Source: Acanthosepion pharaonis
Taxonomy: Eukaryota; Mollusca; Cephalopoda; Sepiida; Sepiidae
Assembly: GCA_903632075.3 (NCBI GenBank)
Contig: CAHIKZ030000250.1
Coordinates: 431,001-495,000 of the forward strand
Direction of reading: 5' to 3'
DNA length: 64,000 nucleotides
Shown here: piece after piece, positions 26,795 through 37,025 of the stretch
Numbering within the stretch: the first letter of the stretch is position 1
Layout: each line of letters opens with the position of its first letter
The notes under the pieces: generated by a model
Seen by the model: the letters and a program-made list of their open reading frames with translations, nothing else
Database searches by the model: none
What the model was told of the DNA's origin: nothing
Made by a program: the position numbers and the translations under genes

Positions 26795-26995
26795 TTATGC
26801 AGTTGAAAAGATCACAGTTGCCGGCGTCACTGGTGTGACTGCTGATTCTGCTGATGCAATCCGAATGTTGTCACTTGAAATGCCACTTCTACCAAAGTTG
26901 TCGTTGTTTTTGGATATTTGATGTCGGATAACTAAACTGTACATAGAAAGGAGATAAATCACACTGGAAAATTGTTTCCAGCATAACAGTCTTCC
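26795..26995 (-). CDS. Unassigned open frame in a GC-richer patch
   Basis: The minus strand is open for 66 codons stop-to-stop (49 from the first Met at 26944). It encodes a Ser/Thr/Ala/Val-rich tail (NFGRSGISSDNIRIASA then ESAVTPVTPATVIF) ending in TAA. The plus strand is also open across 26820-26925, so the coding strand cannot be fixed. Composition is clearly unlike the A+T-rich flanks. No family is recognised; it could be an exon or a transposon fragment. Confidence 0.2.
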   Translation of the reverse strand, partial: GRLLCWKQFSSVIYLLSMYSLVIRHQISKNNDNFGRSGISSDNIRIASAESAVTPVTPATVIFSTA

Positions 26996-28000
26996 TTAAT
27001 CAGATGACTTAAAACAGAGAGTCTCGGAATAAGCCAATTATAGAGAAGGTACGTCATTTGCTTTCTTGGGTCAAGTAGATGATAAACGGGATCTGATATT
27101 TGCATGAGGAAAACTCTTTGTCTTTGCTATTTAAAATATGCAACATCTATTTATTTGCTTAAAAGCCTCTCAAAACACATAATAATAGGAATTTATTATA
27201 TAAAACATATTTTACTCGTATTTACCAACAGAATCCATTTTTGTACTATTAGAATGCGCTCCATCTATTTATATGCCATTCAAGTGAGCATTTCTAGCGG
27301 TATATTACAATCATTCAGAAACGAAGTTTGAAGTTTACTGCGTCGAATCATATATATCGAATATCTCTATTTAGTTCCATCCTAGAAAGAAATTTTCTCA
27401 CATACATTAGTCGAGCTATAAGCTGTATGCATTCATTTGTTCTATTCATTTTTGCTCTATTTGTAGTCAAGCACCACCTGCGGGCGCCGACTTTACCAAT
27501 TGATTTCATGTAAACCTACGTACTGACCTGATGATAGCGCTTCCATTGTCAGAATACCAAACACATCTATCCTCCGCAAGAACCATATCCACCCACATAT
27601 TTTTGCACTCTGCTCATTGAAGTAATAAACAAGGCGAACATCAAGAGAAAATTATAAAAAGCAGTGCGAATAAAAGGTGAAGGGGTCGAGTTAAGGAATG
27701 TCGATTTACAAAAAAACGAACATTGTACATTTCATAAGAAACTTACATTTATTTCAATGCCCTTTTTACTGCTTCAGTTTTATTTTAAATAATCAAGTCA
27801 GACTCACGAACATATTAACACACACACTCTCAAGAACGCACATACAACAATCACTCTTATGCATGATTATATATTATTTTAAGATTATCCATTGAAAACA
27901 TTTTCGTTTTATTTTGAGATAATAAAAATTATTCATTATATTTATAAAATATAGCGCAATAGTGAACACACATACGCACACACACACACTCTCTCTCTCT

Positions 28001-28066
<66 letters not shown>

Positions 28067-28658
28067 AACATACCTAAATATGTGGTGTGTATATACTTAT
28101 GGGTGTGCGTACGTGCATGCGTTCGTGCGTGTATATGACGTTAAGAAAAGCATAAATTCATATTTTCCTACACTTTATCCCATGAACGGATCTCATCGCT
28201 GGCATGTCACGATCATTTTTGACGAAGAAGAAAGTTTGTACAAACTTGTGCAACAACTCTTCCATAACGACGGCAGCTGTCGAAATAGTACAAGCAAACA
28301 TCTGTTTTTAGGGAGTCAATCAGCAATAGGAAATTTAGAGTGTAAAATTTGATTTCCATCATCAGTGTCTTTGTGATTGGAGTAGTGCTTAACAAACCAT
28401 TGATACTGTATTGAGTTCAGTTTTCACTGGGCGCCCTAACACATGTAGCCTTGTATCAGTCTAAGCTTAGAACAACTGCCTTAGAGTAATGTTTATTAAT
28501 TCTAGCACTAGTGTCTGAGTTTATTTCTCAGTACGTTTTCACTCTTATACTTTGGGTTTGAACTAATCTACACTTATGAATTATGTGTGTGTGTTTGTGC
28601 GCGTGCGCGCGCGCGTGTGTGTGTGTCATACATTACGGAAGGAATTATTAAACGTATC
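26996..28658. other. A+T-rich stretch, no recognised gene
   Basis: Holds the CA/CT/TA tract at 27967-28064 and a GT/GC tract near 28584-28626. A 90-codon frame at 28080-28352 begins in repeat-like GT-rich DNA and has no recognisable motif. Confidence 0.45.
27967..28064. repeat. (CA)n-(CT)n-(CA)n-(TA)n microsatellite
   Basis: Four simple-repeat blocks in succession; the TA block is about 27 units. Confidence 0.97.
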
Positions 28659-29274
28659 ATAATTGTTATGGTCCAATATCCTCACACCACCGTTATGGTC
28701 CAAGGTTAGAACCAAGGAAGAACAACACGAACACAAGAGTAGAATAACAAAGATATATTACAACAGAAATATAGTACAAGAAGTTGAAGGTGTTAGTAAT
28801 GACTGTCCGTCTGGTTTAGTGTGAACTAATATTATCTCGACTCGTTACACTATTCATTCGGTATCTAGCCACCCCCCACGAGGGTTGCATGTGGCACAAG
28901 GCCAAGTTTAACGTGGGTTTCCCGAGCCCGTAGGCTCGGCCAAAAATATACCCTTTGAACCCGCCTAGACGGGTTCAGAGCCTGTCTACGTCCCCGGACC
29001 AAACCTTGCCCTTCGGCAAAGCTTCGTCCGGGTTCCTCTCTGCCAAAGCAGAGAGTTCAACAGTCATGACCTGGTGCTGGTTACACCATTCATTCGGTAT
29101 CTAGCCACCCCCCACGAGGGTAGCATGTGGCACAAGGCCGAGTTTAAGTTTAAAGCAGAGAGTTCAACAGTCATGAACTGGTGCTGGTTACACCATTCAT
29201 TCATTATACCTCTTGAGAGGCGCAGTGTCAGGAAGAGTCCATTATCGTTATAGGTAAGTTACCATAACAATAAT
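28659..29274. mobile_element. Solo LTR of an LTR retrotransposon with 5-bp target duplication
   Basis: The LTR spans 28664-29269 (606 bp). It begins TGTTATGG and ends CCATAACA, perfect short inverted ends with canonical TG...CA. The flanks carry the identical 5-bp ATAAT (28659-28663 and 29270-29274), as expected of an integrase insertion. No gag, protease, RT or integrase sequence lies on either side, so the internal region was lost, probably by LTR-LTR recombination. Internally, a segment with ATTCATTCGGTATCTAGCC occurs twice (about 28845-28910 and 29081-29147), and a GAGAGTTCAACAGTCATGA segment occurs twice (29051 and 29159). Gypsy-type elements commonly make 5-bp duplications, but the family cannot be fixed from an LTR alone. 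Confidence 0.8.
28922..29055 (+). other. Four consecutive strong hairpins inside the LTR
   Basis: Stem 1 is CCGAGCC/GGCTCGG (loop CGTA, 28922-28939). Stem 2 is TGAACCCG/CGGGTTCA (28956-28977). Stem 3 is CCCGGAC/GTCCGGG (28993-29032) with a nested TTGCC/GGCAA. Stem 4 is CTCTCTGC/GCAGAGAG (loop CAAA, 29036-29055). All are perfect and G+C-rich in an A+T-rich setting. In a transcript this would be a highly structured leader; its role (packaging, translation or stability) is unknown. Confidence 0.85.
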
Positions 29275-29675
29275 TATATGAAATGCATGTTTCTATAAAC
29301 ATAATTTAAGCGAAAAAACCTACAGTTCTTGGGGGCGGGTTGCAAATTAATCTTACGTTTTAAATAGTTGAACAGAAAATCGACCTTTATATTAGATAAT
29401 ATGTTCCATAACTTTTCCAGAAATCAGTGTACACAAGCTAATATTTAAATTATTTATAAATATATAAATCATGCATTAAAAGGAATATTTTAAAAGATTA
29501 TAAAAATATAAAAGGTTTTGAAGTGGAAATTATGATACTAAATTTGACAATTTTGATGTTTTCATCGTTTGACGAGTATAAGTTAAACAAAGCATCTTAA
29601 TAATACATTCACTAATGGTTTCATAAATTTTTGTCTATTTTCTCCCCCTTCAACTCTCTGTATCCGTGACTCTGC

Positions 29676-29678
<3 letters not shown>

Positions 29679-29712
<34 letters not shown>
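29679..29712. repeat. (GT)n microsatellite
   Basis: About 17 perfect TG units. Confidence 0.95.
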
Positions 29713-29713
<1 letters not shown>

Positions 29714-30058
29714 TTTGTATACGTAAATACATACATATTTGTGTATTCATTTATATATGCGTTTGCCTGTATGTATAAATCGTAATAAATAAAAATAATA
29801 AAAGTAAACGACACAATATTAATAAGAAATAAAATCTTACTATATTGTTAACTTCAGATATTGCTCTAATGTTAGGTGATATAGGTGACGTCCGTGCTCA
29901 GATAATGAGCATTACTTTGAATACTAATTTTCCAAGTAGATAGGCCCGCTTTAAATTGAAGATTGGTGCAGCACAATCACCCTAACCTCTATGCTTTATT
30001 TCCGCTATTGAGCACTCGTCCCTATTTAAATATAACAAATTTTAAACAATATATATAA

Positions 30059-30142
30059 AAGAGAGAAGAGAGTAGAGGGAGAGAGAGTAGAGAGAGAGAG
30101 AGTAGAGAGAGAGAGAGTAGAGAGAGAGAGAGAAAGAGAGAC
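30059..30142. repeat. GA-rich array with GAGTAGA higher-order unit
   Basis: Runs of (GA)n are interrupted regularly by GTA, giving roughly 16-18-bp higher-order units. Confidence 0.9.
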
Positions 30143-31520
30143 TGAAAATAAGTGTGGTTAATATCCATAATGTCTTTATGAAGAGTCTCAACTACAACAA
30201 ACCATTAGCCTGTGCTGATAATTCAACAAGTATTAGAGAAAATAAAGATAACGGATCAACAACACACTATATTTCATCTGAAGGACTCGTAATGAGCCTG
30301 ATGAAAAAAGAAATCATCGAAGTATATTTCTGAAAATAATTGAATACTTATATTATCATTTCCATTTTGTACCTGAAGAAAAATATAAATCATATTCGTT
30401 AATTTTTTTATTATTTTTATTCCTCAAGGTCTCCTTCCATTTTTATTTGTTTGTTGTTTTTTAATCCCTGACCAATAGAAATTACCAATAAAATTGGTTG
30501 AAGAATGGCAGATTTACACTATATTCTGTGCCCTGGAACTGCTAGCATTTCCTCAACTACGAACCATCGATATTATGACCGTCGGATTGTCTTTTGCAAC
30601 ATCTGTCACTGTTGACATTCACCAAACAATATTCATTTTATGCAGATTAACTAAAATGAAATAATTCCTTCAAAGTTTTTTATGCTTTCTTGATTATTAC
30701 TGATTTCAGAAGTAATGTCCGTGGATTTCATTTCGAATTATATTAAAAATAAAATGGCTGACTTTGTTTTGAAAATTGGCTAGTTACTGATTATTTATTT
30801 TTTCTTTTTATTTTCTTTTTTTGTTGAAAACAATTTAAGATAAACACGAACATAAAAATGATATGGCGTATCGCTTTCGTAAAAGTTTAAATTTTCTTGT
30901 TCTGAAAAAAAATCTAAAAGATTTAGCAACATAACAAACAAACAAGATAAATCAAGAAAGCGTTTTTATTAATACCCAATTGTTATTTCGGTCTGTATGA
31001 AATAATATATTACCTAAATTGTATAATGAATTTTCAGTTTCTGTAAAGAAAAAACGACGAAAAATAGTACGATAATTGTGTTCGTTTTTATGTGAAGTGA
31101 TACTATGAAATATATTCTTGCATTTGACAACGCTCAGTTTTACAAATACTAATAAAGTTAAAAGAATAAAGAGTAATCTATCGATCAAAATGTGAATTGT
31201 ATTTACCAATTTATTTTTAAAGAGTCAATAAGCATCGTATAGTTATGATATCTAAGGATATGTCAAAGTGTCATGACCTAGAAAATATAAGTGAAACAAC
31301 AGAGAGAATATGTAATCAAGCAAAAGTTATATAATAATAATAATGATAATAATAACAGATGTGTGTGTGCATGTGTCTGTGTGTGTCTGTATGAGTGCGT
31401 GCAGGAGATATAATCTTTAAATTGAGATAATTGGTTATTTATAAAAATAACAGTACATATATATATATTTGCTTTTGTTTTCTGTATCCTTGTCTACCTA
31501 TGAATACCTGTATTTCTCCA

Positions 31521-31560
31521 CGCACACACACACACACACATATATATTCTTACTTACATT

Positions 31561-31603
<43 letters not shown>

Positions 31604-31682
31604 CAGTTATGTATATATATATATATATATTTTCTTACTCACAGTTTCCCTCATACATATATTGTTATATTTCTTCCCTACC

Positions 31683-31740
<58 letters not shown>

Positions 31741-31785
31741 CACTCACACAAATATACACATAAACGCATCACACACACACACACA
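31521..31785. repeat. Cluster of CA and TA microsatellites
   Basis: Three CA tracts and three TA tracts are separated by short unique spacers. Confidence 0.95.
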
Positions 31786-31993
31786 CCTACAGGCAAAAAG
31801 ATAACGTACACTTAACACACATATCCCATTTCCAGCAACCAACAAAACTGAGAGTTAGGAATCTCTCATCAATTTGAAAGATGTCGTTTAACCAAGAAAA
31901 GGACTGATTAAAAACAGATGAAAGCTACAGATAAAGTTCACTTTCTTCAGAGACAGTCATTCACTCCTGTAGTTCACTGCTTCTAACAAGTAG

Positions 31994-32050
31994 GGATTTT
32001 TCTTCTGATGATGGACATGCTCGCCGAAACTAGTCGAGGAACCTAATTGA
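31994..32050 (+). ncRNA. Possible decayed type I hammerhead ribozyme
   Basis: CTGATGA (32005-32011) is followed by GAAA (32026-32029), then AC-TA-GT as a minimal stem III and C32035, giving the core order of a type I hammerhead with predicted cleavage GTC^G. The flanks can pair as stem I (TTTTCTT with GAGGAA including wobbles, then GGG with CCT across a small bulge). Stem II between the core boxes is weak, with only two or three pairs visible. The downstream AATAAAAC suggests this is the end of a Penelope-like element. Probably a relic. Confidence 0.4.
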
Positions 32051-32126
32051 AATAATAAAACAAAAAATATTACTATAAAACGCAGTGTATCTGAAAATTT
32101 TAATTTTAAATTTTTTTTTATTGTTC

Positions 32127-32234
<108 letters not shown>

Positions 32235-32269
32235 GTAAAACTGCATTGATAAAATCATTATTGATTAGT

Positions 32270-32605
32270 ACATAGTATGTTACACCTCTATCATGACTTT
32301 GAGTTTCGACGCAATCTTCGGATGCAGAATTCAAATGTCTGTTTTACAGTTTGAATCAAAATAAATCTGGTTATCAAGACGCGGATGTTGTGATACTTAA
32401 TGTTACAGGTGTTTAATATTGAACCTTAAAAATAGTAAAGTTAACAAAAATAAGTGGGAGAAAAGCATGGAGAGAAGACAATTATAAGTATGAAAATAAC
32501 ATTTAAAATATGATAAAATGTAAAAATAAAAAAAATAAAATAGCGGATAAAAAATATAATGATCAAAGGTGGGTAATTATAATGATCAAGAAACAACGGT
32601 AAAAA
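32270..32605 (-). repeat. Left inverted arm of Penelope-like element 1
   Basis: About 336 bp that matches the reverse complement of 33996-34334 with few differences. The arm contains a degenerate hammerhead-like core on the minus strand. Penelope-like elements often carry such terminal repeats in direct or inverted form. Confidence 0.9.
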
Positions 32606-32769
32606 GTTATATGCAATATGCTAAAAAATAGAAAAAGGTAGAAACGAATTCATAAAAGTTTTAAGTGCTAATCTGGTGTAGTATATTTAAGATGTTTATT
32701 TTTGTGTCTGCAAGAAGATATTTATTCACTCCTCTGATTCAATAATTTAGGGTTGCTTATGATTTTAGG

Positions 32770-33100
32770 ATAACTACTTTTTCAGCTGTACAATGACAAC
32801 AATTGTCGCCTTTACCGTTAAAAGCTTTGGTCCTAGAAAAAATTTCCTATTTAATAGATTGTGGAAGTCCCCTATCTTGCAATTGCCAGAAATATTTAGA
32901 GCAGTACTCTGTTTATATTTTACATCTTTAAGGTCATTTTCTGATGATAAAAAAGCAGTTTCCAAGGATTTTCTGTGGAACCAAAGTAGAATTTAACACC
33001 GTTACCATAATGTATGTTCGCTCAATATATAATGTACGTTGACCGTTTAATGGACATATCGTATTTCTTCGACAGTTACATTTACTTACATAGATCTTAG
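32770..33100 (-). pseudogene. GIY-YIG endonuclease domain of PLE 1, decayed
   Basis: Reading the minus strand across frameshifts, a Cys-rich segment (CNCRRNTICPLNG, about 33091-33048) precedes YFGSTENP (about 32990-32967), the YIG-like strand of the nuclease. A conserved tail of the type LKDVKYKQSTALN follows (about 32915-32880). The Cys-containing linker and GIY-YIG fold are hallmarks of EN+ Penelope elements, where the domain nicks the target for primed reverse transcription. Confidence 0.8.
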
Positions 33101-33239
33101 TGTAATTATTTTGGGGTAAATGTTTGTTTAGTATAAAATTTCTATGGCGGGAGATGGCTGCGTCTATGTTATTAACACATGAATAGCTAATTTTAACATT
33201 GTTCAGATTAAAGAGCTGTTTAAGTGTAGGTGAATGGTT

Positions 33240-33960
33240 GAAGTGCTTAGTGATTAAATTCAGGAAAAATCTGCCAATGTTAGCTTAACATTACGACTGA
33301 AAGGAGGATTGAAACATATGATGTTGCGTATTTTAAACTTACTTCATGCTGTCTTAGTTCTAAGGCCCGTGTGTGTATTGTTTTACCCTCATCAAATATG
33401 TCCTTATTGCTAGATTTAGTAGATAGTCTAAAATTACAGATTTATGTAAATTATCTAGAATCATGTTGAGTGGTTGAACAAGTTGCTAACATATTTAATA
33501 TTACATAAATCTTTGATGTATTGTTTATAACAACCATTATTCAAGTTACATCTCGGAAGTTGGTCACTTTTGTATTGGTGGTTTAGTTTGTGATCTTTAA
33601 AAAAATTAATTCTTTTCAACCGATCAGTCTTTTGTGGGTTAACTTTACGGAGTAAGATAACACCATCATCTATATAAAGCCCAACGTCATCGCTATCAAA
33701 AAGAAAAGTAGCCATAATAAAATTCCCACCAATTCGCATGTTTCTGCTGAATCAAACGCGCCCATGGTTATAGAAAATTCCAGGTTAGATTTCTTGGTCC
33801 ACAGATGTCCACTATGGAAAAGGATGGATTTCTGTGCCTGTTTGATGATATTAACCTCGCGATCGCTGATAACGCAGTAGGTTTTTGCTAACTTAATGGC
33901 CGACATTAGTAGACTTTCATTTATGGACGGGTAAAAATTACAAACGTCGACATGGATGAA
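33240..33960 (-). pseudogene. Penelope-type reverse transcriptase of PLE 1, decayed
   Basis: Motif A is FIHVDVCNFYPSI (about 33957-33917), motif B is MGAFDSAETCELVG (about 33765-33724), and motif C is GLYIDDG (about 33682-33662), keeping both Asp. The thumb region (PQKTDRLKRINFF, KSDQLPRCNLNNG) continues to about 33460, then shifts frame. All sequence N-terminal to motif A is absent. Confidence 0.85.
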
Positions 33961-33995
33961 CGTGCATTCATTTTTATTTGTATACTGGTTTATAT

Positions 33996-34334
33996 TTTTT
34001 TTACCGTTGATTCTTGATCATTATAATTACCCACCTTTGATCATTATATTTTTTATCCGCTATTTTATTTTTTTTTATTTTTACATTTTATCATATTTTA
34101 AATGTTATTTTCATACTTATAATTGTCTTCTCTCCATGCTTTTCTCCCACTTATTTTTGTTAACTTTACTATTTTTAAGGTTCAATATTAAACACCTGTA
34201 ACATTAAATATCACAACATCCGCGTCTTGATAACCAGATATATTTTGATTCAAACTGTAAAACAGACATTTGAATTCTGCATCCGAAGATTGCGTCGAAA
34301 CTCAAAGTCATGATAGAGGTGTAACATACTATGT
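33996..34334 (+). repeat. Right inverted arm of Penelope-like element 1
   Basis: Reverse complement of 32270-32605. On the plus strand CCGAAGA (34283-34289), GAAA (34297-34300) and ACT-CAA-AGT with C34309 line up as a decayed hammerhead core with a three-base-pair stem III. Confidence 0.9.
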
Positions 34335-34425
34335 ATATTTATTAATATATATTTGTTCTGTTTCATTACTTTGGGCTCTGTTTCGTTAACACCTGTACTA
34401 TATATGCAATACGTTGTAATTCTAT

Positions 34426-34426
<1 letters not shown>

Positions 34427-34479
<53 letters not shown>
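34427..34479. repeat. (TA)n microsatellite
   Basis: About 26 TA units directly upstream of the hammerhead stem I. Confidence 0.97.
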
Positions 34480-34481
<2 letters not shown>

Positions 34482-34482
<1 letters not shown>

Positions 34483-34563
34483 TTGGATAGATGTGAGTTT
34501 GTGTCTTGTCTGACGATCGCTCAAAGCGTGAAACCCAGGGTCACAAACTCACATCTATCCAAC
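34482..34563 (+). ncRNA. Type I hammerhead ribozyme
   Basis: All universally conserved core positions are present: CTGACGA (34510-34516), GAA (34530-34532), the A15.1-U16.1 pair (34533 with 34541) and C17 (34542). Cleavage is expected after 34542 (GGTC^A). Stem II is CGCT/AGCG with a CAA loop, closed by a weak U-U. Stem III is ACC/GGT with loop CAG. Stem I pairs TTGT (34506-34509) with ACAA (34543-34546), then a 7-nt one-sided loop on the 5' side, then 17 perfect pairs (34482-34498 with 34547-34563). The one-sided stem I loop resembles the peripheral loops that contact loop II in active hammerheads. Short stem III and type I topology match hammerheads known from Penelope-like elements and retrozymes. 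Folding and cleavage are untested. Confidence 0.85.
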
Positions 34564-34632
34564 CAAATATGTTAGCTCTATCTCTGATATTGAGCGCTTT
34601 CTAATAAGTACCGCGCATATAATATATGAATG
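34564..34632 (+). other. Short tail between ribozyme and microsatellite
   Basis: About 70 bp of unique-looking sequence follows the hammerhead and ends in a TA/CA tract. It may be the rest of a small ribozyme-bearing retroelement, but no partner hammerhead was found in direct repeat. Confidence 0.3.
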
Positions 34633-34674
<42 letters not shown>

Positions 34675-34675
34675 C

Positions 34676-34763
<88 letters not shown>
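34633..34763. repeat. (TA)n-(CA)n-(TA)n microsatellite
   Basis: Compound, with about 20 CA units flanked by TA tracts. Confidence 0.98.
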
Positions 34764-34766
<3 letters not shown>

Positions 34767-36764
34767 CTGTAATCCCGGCTATGTGCAAGAACTAAATAAA
34801 ACATTATTTGAAGAAAAAAAGTGTATATTAAGTACCTTTTAATACCAGTACGCAAAAATCTAAGCATTATAAATATTTATCAGACAAACTGTACTTCCAA
34901 GTCTAAGACTTTCAAGAACTTTAAACCTGTCAGAGAAGAATAAAAACGAACAATGTGAATTTTAAGTTATTTACATGTCCAAACATCAATTTATGAGTGA
35001 GTAAATCGAAATAACTTTCTCAAAATGAAGGGAAAAGTAATGATCTCGCAAATATGAAGTTAAGCAGAGTTCCCAGACAATACGTTGATTCTAGACAGAA
35101 GAACCGATCCATATGCAATACTCACAAATAAATTTCTGATGGGTATCATGTATATTGATATATTTAAAAGCTTGAATCTGAAAAAGTAATAATAATTGTG
35201 AGGACAAAACCGGTCGACTTTTTGCGACTTAATCTTGTACACACGCTCGCGCACATATATCTCATGTCAGTAAATGTTAATTACAAATTTAAAAAGTGAG
35301 TTCTTAAGAAAACAAATTTTCGTCTTAAAAAACTCAACACTTTAATTAAAGTTGAATTTATATTCTGAAATGTATGAAAAATTTATTCATATTTCCTGAT
35401 AAAAACTTGAACTATTTTGAAATTAAGAAGCAAGAAAAATTGCTTACTACTTTTAAAACTGCTTGCTTTCTATTTTTAAAGACAACCTTAATTATAATTG
35501 AATCAAAATCCGTAAAATTGATGCAAGGTACCATTAATAAGTTAACACTTATTATAATGATTATAATTAACTACCTTGTAAACATTTTAGAGAGAGGTAT
35601 ATTTTCCAACCATAAGAGCATATTTTTAGATTAGTTTTGTAAACCTATACATATTTTTAATGGGAAATTCTGACTTAAGTTATTTATCATTATTAATTAA
35701 AAAGACTTGCGATCTTGCCAAGTTTGGTTATTAATAAAAGAAAAAAACTGATTAAAAACATATATTTGATATCAAACAATCCAAAAGAATAATCCTAGTC
35801 AAATGCTGGCAAAATGCAATGTAATTTATTTACAGTTCATATTTATATTTCATTATATGTTGTGTCATATACAAATTAATATTTATATATTTTTTAATAC
35901 TACTGAATACTTTATTTGTTTACAAGTACAGTTCTTATAACGTTGCAATATACTTTATTACATGTATTGGTTGCTCATGCTATTATTAATTCAGCGACAG
36001 AAGTTGCATGCGTGTGAGATTATGCCACTGCTTACGTCATTGTTATTATTTAGGAAAATTTAAGATTGATCATTGTAAAATTTTAATTAACAGCTATTAA
36101 ATAAAAGCTTCATCTCATCTTGTATGAATATATTTTTAACAGTGAAATACTAGCAGTCGTTTTGGTATTCATTGCTATTGCTATTTCATTTTTCAGAATC
36201 GTCTTTACAGATATTGGAAGACATACCGGAAACACCAGGAGCACTTTATTTCTATAATCTATTGTTGATGTTTACTTTTATATAAAATCCAAGATTGCAC
36301 TACCCAAGTTCATTACAGGCACAAGAGAATAGCGCTATAAAATTTATAAAAAATATGATTTTACATAGATTTGTATCAGATTTAGTAAAGTAAGCGATGT
36401 ATAAAATAAATTTTCGATACATATAACTCCACAGAAACTATATTTTAAAATGTTGCTAATATTGAAAATAATATAGTCAGTGAATATATCTTAATTCTTT
36501 TGCGTATGACTCGTAACAATAAGAGTCATTTTCGTTCACCAATTTTCCAAAAAGAAAGTTCCAACGTACTTTATTTTCTAAGAAAATGAAATATAAAACA
36601 ATGTAAATGAATGTATCTTTCATGCGATACGAAGCCAACCAAACTTCTGAATTGATTTTAATATATTTGCTTGACAAACAATTCTCTTCATATATACATC
36701 TATTCATTGCTATTCTATAAATAAATTATTAAACATTCCTGTCTTGTGTCTAAAATCCCATATT

Positions 36765-36825
36765 GAAAAGCTAATTCCACTTTAATTGAGAAGCTAATTC
36801 CACTTTAATTGAGAAGCTAATTCTG
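36765..36825. repeat. 23-bp tandem repeat, about 2.7 copies
   Basis: The unit GAGAAGCTAATTCCACTTTA plus ATT repeats nearly perfectly, which suggests recent slippage. Confidence 0.9.
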
Positions 36826-36969
36826 AAATTTTTTTGTTAATGATTTGAATAAAATGTACTTCCACAAGTATGAAGGAAGCATCAAAACATTAAGGACAAA
36901 ACGCACCTTAAGCATGCTGTTTTAATAGAGACGTAAACAATATTAGAAGTCACTATTGTAGTCTCGACA

Positions 36970-37025
36970 TGGAGTAATAGTTAGCGCAATAGCTTGGTTA
37001 ACCAGTAAAAATGAGTTCGATACTT
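36970..37025 (+). repeat. tRNA-like pol III promoter pair, probable SINE head
   Basis: A box-A-like TGGAGTAATAGTTAGCGC is followed by a box-B-like GAGTTCGATACTT 26 bases further on. The spacing fits tRNA-derived SINEs. The acceptor and anticodon stems are not intact, so this is not called as a tRNA gene. Confidence 0.45.

Larger units (their letters stand above)
29275..31993. other. A+T-rich stretch with microsatellites, no recognised gene
   Basis: Contains the GT tract (29679-29712), GA arrays (30059-30142) and a CA/TA cluster (31521-31785). No recognisable coding region. Confidence 0.5.
32270..34334 (-). mobile_element. Penelope-like element 1, 5'-truncated, with inverted arms
   Basis: Two near-identical inverted arms enclose about 1.4 kb. 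On the minus strand this holds a Penelope-type reverse transcriptase followed by a GIY-YIG endonuclease, the usual order of endonuclease-bearing PLEs. The RT starts at motif A directly inside the right arm, so the N-terminal half is missing and the arm is joined to the truncated end. The left arm forms the 3' end. The copy is dead: frameshifts and stops break the coding region. Confidence 0.85.

Noticed and set aside
28080..28352. 90-codon plus-strand frame
   Set aside because: It begins in GT-rich repeat flank and has no recognisable motif, splice signal or conservation evidence.
33956..34201. 81-codon plus-strand frame rich in Phe and Tyr
   Set aside because: Lies in the inverted arm of PLE 1 and reflects A+T-rich composition only.
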